Positions 58,450 through 64,000 of a DNA stretch of 64,000 nt are shown one piece after another. The stretch comes from Datisca glomerata (Eukaryota; Streptophyta; Magnoliopsida; Cucurbitales; Datiscaceae): assembly GCA_003255025.1 (NCBI GenBank), contig QANY01007217.1, forward strand, positions 320,033-384,032. The letters run 5' to 3'. Position 1 is the first letter of the stretch; every line of letters starts with the position of its first letter. Below the pieces are notes generated by a model. It made no database searches, had not been told where the DNA came from, and saw only the letters and a program-made list of their open reading frames with translations. Position numbers and translations under genes: made by a program.

Positions 58450-60587
58450 TGGTCGTCGCGGCACGTGCGCAGTGAAACGTGGAAGCGCGTCGCCTTTTAA
58501 AAAATTAAATTTTTAATAAATATTGAATCTTTTAATCAAACAAAAATTGTGGAACGTCGCGATAACCAAATAAAAACTTTTATTGAAAACTCTTTTTCAA
58601 TCAGTCAAGATTCATTATATATTTATAAGTTAAATCTACAACATACAAGGTTAGGAATCATATATCTCTTGTAGTCTATATCAAGTGTCCTTGTAAAAAC
58701 TGATCGATCTTCCGCTCTCACGGAATCGTTCCAACGATCAGTAGACTCCGAGATCTTTCAAGTGAATCTCAACGCACTAGGACGTGTGTGAGCACGTAGA
58801 ATATTATAAGACACTTTTCTGTCTCTAGATGTTCTCAACACATAAGATCTAGAGATTTACTGAGAAAGAGTTTCGTGAGACGATTCTCTAAAAGAACGTG
58901 ATGATTATTCTTTTAGAGATTTAATTAACGTTTAATCACAGAAGAAAAATTCTCTAACACCAATCGTGTTCTCAATTCAACTCTTGATTGACGAACTGAT
59001 GATATGATCAACTGATTCTATTCTCTCTTTTTTCAACTACTAAAGCCATTTGAATAATATATATATATNACATGACATTGTAGTATGTCGTGAGCCAGTA
59101 CAGTGCCTCAGGGCACCACTATAGTGCCATGTGGTACTACAATGTTGGACACTCATTACTGTGGCGCCACGTGGTACTATAGTAGTCAATGTCAATTTCT
59201 AATACTCTATCACTGATTGACATGTGGTAATTACTATGAATTAAATATTTATTTTAATCAATCTAGATATCAGTTAATTCAAAATTAACATATCTGATTA
59301 TCCCTATCAACTAACTTATCTGTTATTTCACAAATAAAATTTAGTTGATTTAAACTATTATCTAATAATAATTTAATTTTCTAATTTCACAAATTATATA
59401 TTTTGTCTCCCTTATCGAAAATTAAAAAAATCGATAATTATTTATATATAAATATATAATTTCTTATAATTATATTTAAATATATAAATAATTCAATTAA
59501 TTAATTCTTTATTAATTAATCACATAATTATTTTATAATTATGTACTTGCCCCATAATAAAAATTTATTTTGCAAGTCAAACATTTTCTCATGTCCTAAA
59601 ATACTCACACCCTAGACAGTTAGTATAGAGGTGACTTGGGGATCATGAACCTATAATCCAAAGCTCCAATAAACCATATTATTAATTAAACTCTTTAATT
59701 AAATAATCTTATTTATTAATTTCATTATTACTCCACTATAAATATGAAATTGCACTCTTAGAGATTATAGAATGTATTTACAGAGTATTCTTACATAGTC
59801 CACTAACATAACCATTTTATATAATTATCGATTGTAAATTAGAACAAGTCAAAATTACTGTTTCACCCTAATCCTTAAATACCATTAACCATTAGTGAAT
59901 GGATAATTTATAATCTTATTATAAATTTGAGCTCAATAACCATTCAGTTCCAAAATTAACACTTATAAAAACCAATATACGATCCGTTAGGAAAGCTTAG
60001 ATTTCAAATCTTGTAAGATCATGTCCTCAGCCATCCACATCACTGAATCTCTAAAATAAAAGTCACTAGCGTGATTAACGAATAGACCTTAATGAGTGAA
60101 TGAAAAGATCCAGTAAACATGCATAGGAGTTCATGACTACTCAAGATTCAGACTGATCTACATATGGTCATCGAGTTGATGTGTATTAAATATTTATGAT
60201 AAACGGTGGTTAATAAATATATTAATTCACAACGGTCCTGTCATATATAATCTTATTATATAAAGTACATTCACTAAGATATCTAACCACATCAATGATC
60301 CGGATCTAGTTCACACGTATTCATAATACTTAGTGAACCCTACTAGCAACCATTCATTAAAGATTTCATACTTTAATAAGTTGCTGACAATTTTATACAT
60401 TATCTATGATCTTAATCCTCTCGTACTAATATAAGATCATAGTCTCATTAATGAATATATAATTTTTAGATATTTATATAAATTATTCAACAATAATTTA
60501 AAAGAACAAATATAAGAAAAATGTAATCCTTTTTAAATTTTATATCAAAATGTCAAAACACATGCTTTGAGGGCATAACCCGCAACA
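58450..60587 (-). mobile_element. Copia element D: 3' LTR (2,138 bp)
   Basis: On the minus strand it starts TGTTGCGGGTTATGCCC and ends CGACGACCA. All blocks align in order with the element C LTR. The polypurine tract lies immediately before its start. One undetermined base at 59069 follows an (AT)n run. It belongs to the same family as B and C. Confidence 0.88.
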
Positions 60588-60598
60588 ACCTCCCACTT
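60588..60598 (-). other. Polypurine tract of copia element D
   Basis: Minus strand AAGTGGGAGGT directly abuts the LTR start TGTTG; expected primer for plus-strand DNA synthesis. Confidence 0.8.
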
Positions 60599-61520
60599 AT
60601 CCTAAAGAAAATGTGGCATCTCTCTTAATCTCATGTTACGCACGTGACCCTTAAATGACTTCGCAGGAAGTGTCTTTGTAAAAGGATCAGCCAGGTTCTA
60701 TTCCGATGTTATCTTCATAACAGTCACATCCTCTTGATGAGTGAATGAAAAGATCATGCCCCCAGCCATCCACATCAATGAATCTCTAAAACAAAATTCA
60801 CTAGCATGATTAACGAACAGACCTTAATGAGTGAATGAAAAGATCCAGTAAACATGCATAGGAGTTCATGACTACTCAAGATTCAGACTGATCTACATAT
60901 GATCATCGAGTTGATGTGTATTAAATATTTATGATAAACGGTGGTTAATAAATATATTAATTCATAATACTTAGGGTTCACTAAGTATTATGAATACGTG
61001 TGAACTAGATCCGGATCATTGATGTGGATAGATATCATAAATATTTAATACACATCATCGAGTTGATGTGTATTAAATATTTATGATAAACGGTGGTTAA
61101 TAAATATATTAATTCACATCGGTCCTGTCATATATAATCTTATTATATAAAGTACATTCACTAAGATATCTATCCACATCAATGATCCGGATCTAGTTCA
61201 CACGTATTCATAATACTTAGTGAACCCTACTAGCAACCATTCATTAAAGATTTCATACTTTAATAAGTTGCTGACAATTTTATACATTATCTATGATCTT
61301 AATCCTCTCGTACTAATATAAGATCATAGTCTCATTAATGAATATATAATTTTTAGATATTTATATAAATTATTCAACAATAATTTAAAAGAACAAATAT
61401 AAGAAAAATGTAATCCTTTTTAAATTTTATATCAAAATGTCAAAACACATGCTTTGATGGCATAACCCCCAACAATCTCCCAAAACACATGCTTTGAGGG
61501 GTTATGCCCTCAAAGAAAAT
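60599..61520 (-). repeat. Rearranged duplication of element D's 3' end
   Basis: 60599-60739 repeats the internal tail ('aaatgtggcatctctcttaa', 'gcaggaagtgtctttgtaaa') that also occurs at 61517-61640. 60740-61475 repeats the 5' ~0.6 kb of the LTR. Inside it, 60963-61095 contains inverted blocks: 'gtgaactagatccggatc' is the reverse of 61181-61200, and 'taatacacatcatcgag' followed by its near-inverse forms a hairpin. At 61485-61517, 'ctttgaggggttatgccctc' plus 'aaag' forms a palindrome of the LTR tip. Confidence 0.8.
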
Positions 61521-64000
61521 GTGGCATCTCTCTTAATCTCATGTTACGCACGTGACCCTCAAAATGACTTCGCAGGAAGTGTCTTTGTAAAAGGATCAGC
61601 CAGGTTCTGTTCTAATACTATCTTCATAACAGTCACATCCTCTTGATGAACGATCTCTCTTACAAAATGATATTTCCTATCTATGTGCTTTCCCCTATTG
61701 TGACTCCTCGATTCCTTGGAATTCGTTACCGCTCTACTATTATCACAGTATAAGATCAGTGGTTTGTCCATATCTGGAACTACTTCCATATCATAATATA
61801 ACTTTCTGGGCCATACCACCTCTTTCGTAGCTTCACAAGCCGCTATATATTCGGCTTCCATAGTCGAATCTACAATGCTGGATTGTTTAATACCTTTTCA
61901 GACTATAGCTCTTCCACTTAGGGTGAATACTGATCCAGATGTCGACTTTCGACTATCTCTGTCTAATTGAAAATCAGAATCAGTATATCCAGTGGGGTTC
62001 AGGTTTTCACCTGAATAAACAAGCATATAGTTTCTTGTTCACCTAAGATATTTGAAAATGTGATTTACTGCAATCCAGTATTCCAAACTTGGATTCGATT
62101 GATAATGACTGACAATTTCTACTGCATAATAGATGTCCGGTCTCGTACATAACATGATATACATGAGACTTCTGACTGCTGAAGCATAGGGAACATTTCT
62201 CATATCCTCTTCCTCCTAAGGTATCTTAGGACATTGTTTCTTGGAGAGAATAATTCCATGTTTGGTCGGTTGTTGACCTTTCTTGGAATTCTCCATAGAG
62301 AATCTCTCCAGCATCTTATCAATAAAGATGCCTGAGAACGTGCCAAGAACTTATTCTTTCTAACCCTTAGGATTTGGATGCCTAGAACATAGCTTGCTTC
62401 TCTCAAATATTTTATTTTTGAAATTTCTCAGTTAACCACTTCTTTAGCTTTGACAAAGTTTCTACATCATTCTCAATGAGTGGAATATCATAAACATAAA
62501 GAACTAAGAAAACCACTATCTTATCTTTGGTGTATTTATAAACACTGGCTTTGTCAACATTTTGCTCGAAGTCATAAGACTTTATAATCTCATCAAAGGT
62601 AAGATTCCAAGATCTAGATGCTTGCTTTAATCCATAAATGGATTTAAGCAACTTGCATACTGTCTGATCTCACCTCTTTTGTACGAATCCTTCTGGTTGG
62701 ATCATATAGATATTTTTTTCAAGAGAGTCATTCAGAAACACTGTATTGACGTCCATTTACCATATCTCATAGTCAAAACTAGCGGTTATGGATAAAAGGA
62801 TGCAAATGGATTTTAGCATGGCCACAAGGGAGAATGTCTCTTCATAATCAACTATCTCCCTTTGTATATAGCCCTTGGCTACTAATCGTGCTTTGAAAGT
62901 CTCTACTTTCCCATCTACACCTCTTTTTTTCTTGAAGTTCTATTTACATCCAATGGTCTTTACATCTTCAGATGGATTTACAAGTTCCCATACGGAATTG
63001 GAATACATAGATTCCATTTCCTGGTTCATGATGTCTTGTCATTTATTATTTTTAAGATCATCCATTGTTTCTTTATAAGATAATGGATCGTTCTTATTAG
63101 TGTCTGACACTAGGACATGTGCCTCTAGTTCATAGTGAATTGGCTATCTCAGAACCCTCCCACTACGATGTTGCACTAGGGTTTCCTTTGTAGGAACTGT
63201 GGTTTCTCTGGTTTGTTGTTTATCAGTAGAAATTGAAGGTGGTATGATCTCATCAGTCGCTAACCATAACTGTGTAGTGCATATCCCCAAAATGTAAGTG
63301 ACAATGATGAGTAGCTTAACATCAACCTAACCATATCTAATAAGGTTCAGCTTCTCCTCTTTGTAACACCATTTTACTGTGGTGTTCCAGGTGTTGTGAG
63401 TTGGGATAGGATTCCACACTCGAGCAAATAATTCTTGAATTCTAAATCCAAGTCCTCGATTGGAAAGGGTTTTTAATGATTTACCTAATTGCTTTGTAGC
63501 TTCAGCCTTGAAGTTTTTAAACTCTCCAAAAGTTTCAGACTTTCTATGCATTAGGTAACTATAACCATATCTTGAGTAGTCATCAATGAAAATGACAAAA
63601 TACTCATAACCATTACTAGCTTGTACATTGATCGGTCCACAGACATCACTATGTACTAGCTCAAGCTGTTCCTTGGCTCTTTGACCCTTTCTTGTGAAAA
63701 GTCTCTTGGTCATTTTACCCTCTAAACAAGATTCACAAACAGGAAGAGTTTCAACTTTTAGCTCTCTCAAAGCATCATGCTTTGTTACCCTGTTTAACAT
63801 ATCTAGATCAATATGTCACAATCTAAGATGCCATAGATATGTGTTATCATCATGAGAAACTTTTTGTCCTTTGTTACTTTTAGGTTTTTCTACTTTAAAT
63901 AATTCAGAATTATTTAACGCGTGTTCATTCGGTTTAAACATATACAATCTGTGTATAATTTTAGCATGACAAATATCGAATCCATTCTTAGAAATTATAA
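61521..64000 (-). pseudogene. Copia element D: integrase, RT and RNase H (broken, runs off the window)
   Basis: Minus-strand order, from high to low coordinates: protease/pre-integrase sequence (64000 to ~63830, similar to 39190-39370 of element B); integrase zinc region and core (63800-63327: VCESCLEGKMTKRLF, HSDVCGPINVQASNGYEYF, IDDYSRYGYSY); RT (about 63080-62200, with LLKSIYGLKQAS at ~62640 and LYVYDIPLIEND where YVDD is expected). RNase H follows (61861-61559: MEAEYIAACEATKEVVW, RKYHFVREIVH, NLADPFTKTLP). Frameshifts and stops break each domain, and the catalytic box is altered, so it is inactive. Gag and 5' LTR would lie to the right of the window. Confidence 0.88.

Overview
The window is nuclear DNA of a flowering plant, most likely a eudicot. 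It is AT-rich, has GT-AG introns, and carries single-copy genes of plant-specific families set in heavily nested transposable-element debris. No prokaryotic, organellar or viral gene set, tRNA, rRNA or CRISPR array was seen. Species cannot be named from the sequence.

Layout. 1-6611: about 10.6 head-to-tail copies of a ~629-bp unit cut from a Ty1/copia reverse transcriptase (RT) gene, coding sense on the minus strand. 6612-17222: old transposon remnants (LTR fragments, a Ty3/gypsy Tat-like gag piece, several short-period tandem repeats) and an ancient ~1-kb duplication whose first copy is split by an insertion and whose second copy carries a small hAT-like element. 18584-21742: an intact eight-exon F-box/LRR gene (FBL3 type). 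22649-24904: an intact five-exon group I WRKY gene (WRKY33 type) with three W-boxes upstream. 25966-26310: the 3' end of a Helitron. 26940-28660: a possible TIR element. 28640-34095: a decayed minus-strand copia element split by a 2,726-bp solo LTR with perfect 5-bp target duplications. 34096-46621: copies of another copia family with long LTRs (~2.1-2.3 kb), arranged head-to-head, one with an internal inversion and one with a hAT element inside gag. 48897-50447: an intronless two-domain methyltransferase-like gene. 52736-55573 and 55816-57455: an intact PP2C phosphatase gene and an intact Patellin-6 type Sec14/GOLD gene, convergent and 242 bp apart. 58450-64000: the 3' part of another minus-strand copy of the long-LTR copia family, with a rearranged 3' end; it runs off the window.

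The five intact genes are ordinary housekeeping or signalling genes: ubiquitin-ligase adaptor, defence transcription factor, membrane-anchored methyltransferase-like protein, phosphatase and phosphoinositide-transfer protein. They do not form a pathway. The most unusual features are the retroelement structures: the RT-derived tandem array, a micro-inversion within it, and the inverted or fold-back copia copies. Exon boundaries were read by eye from splice sites and frame continuity and are not supported by transcripts here.
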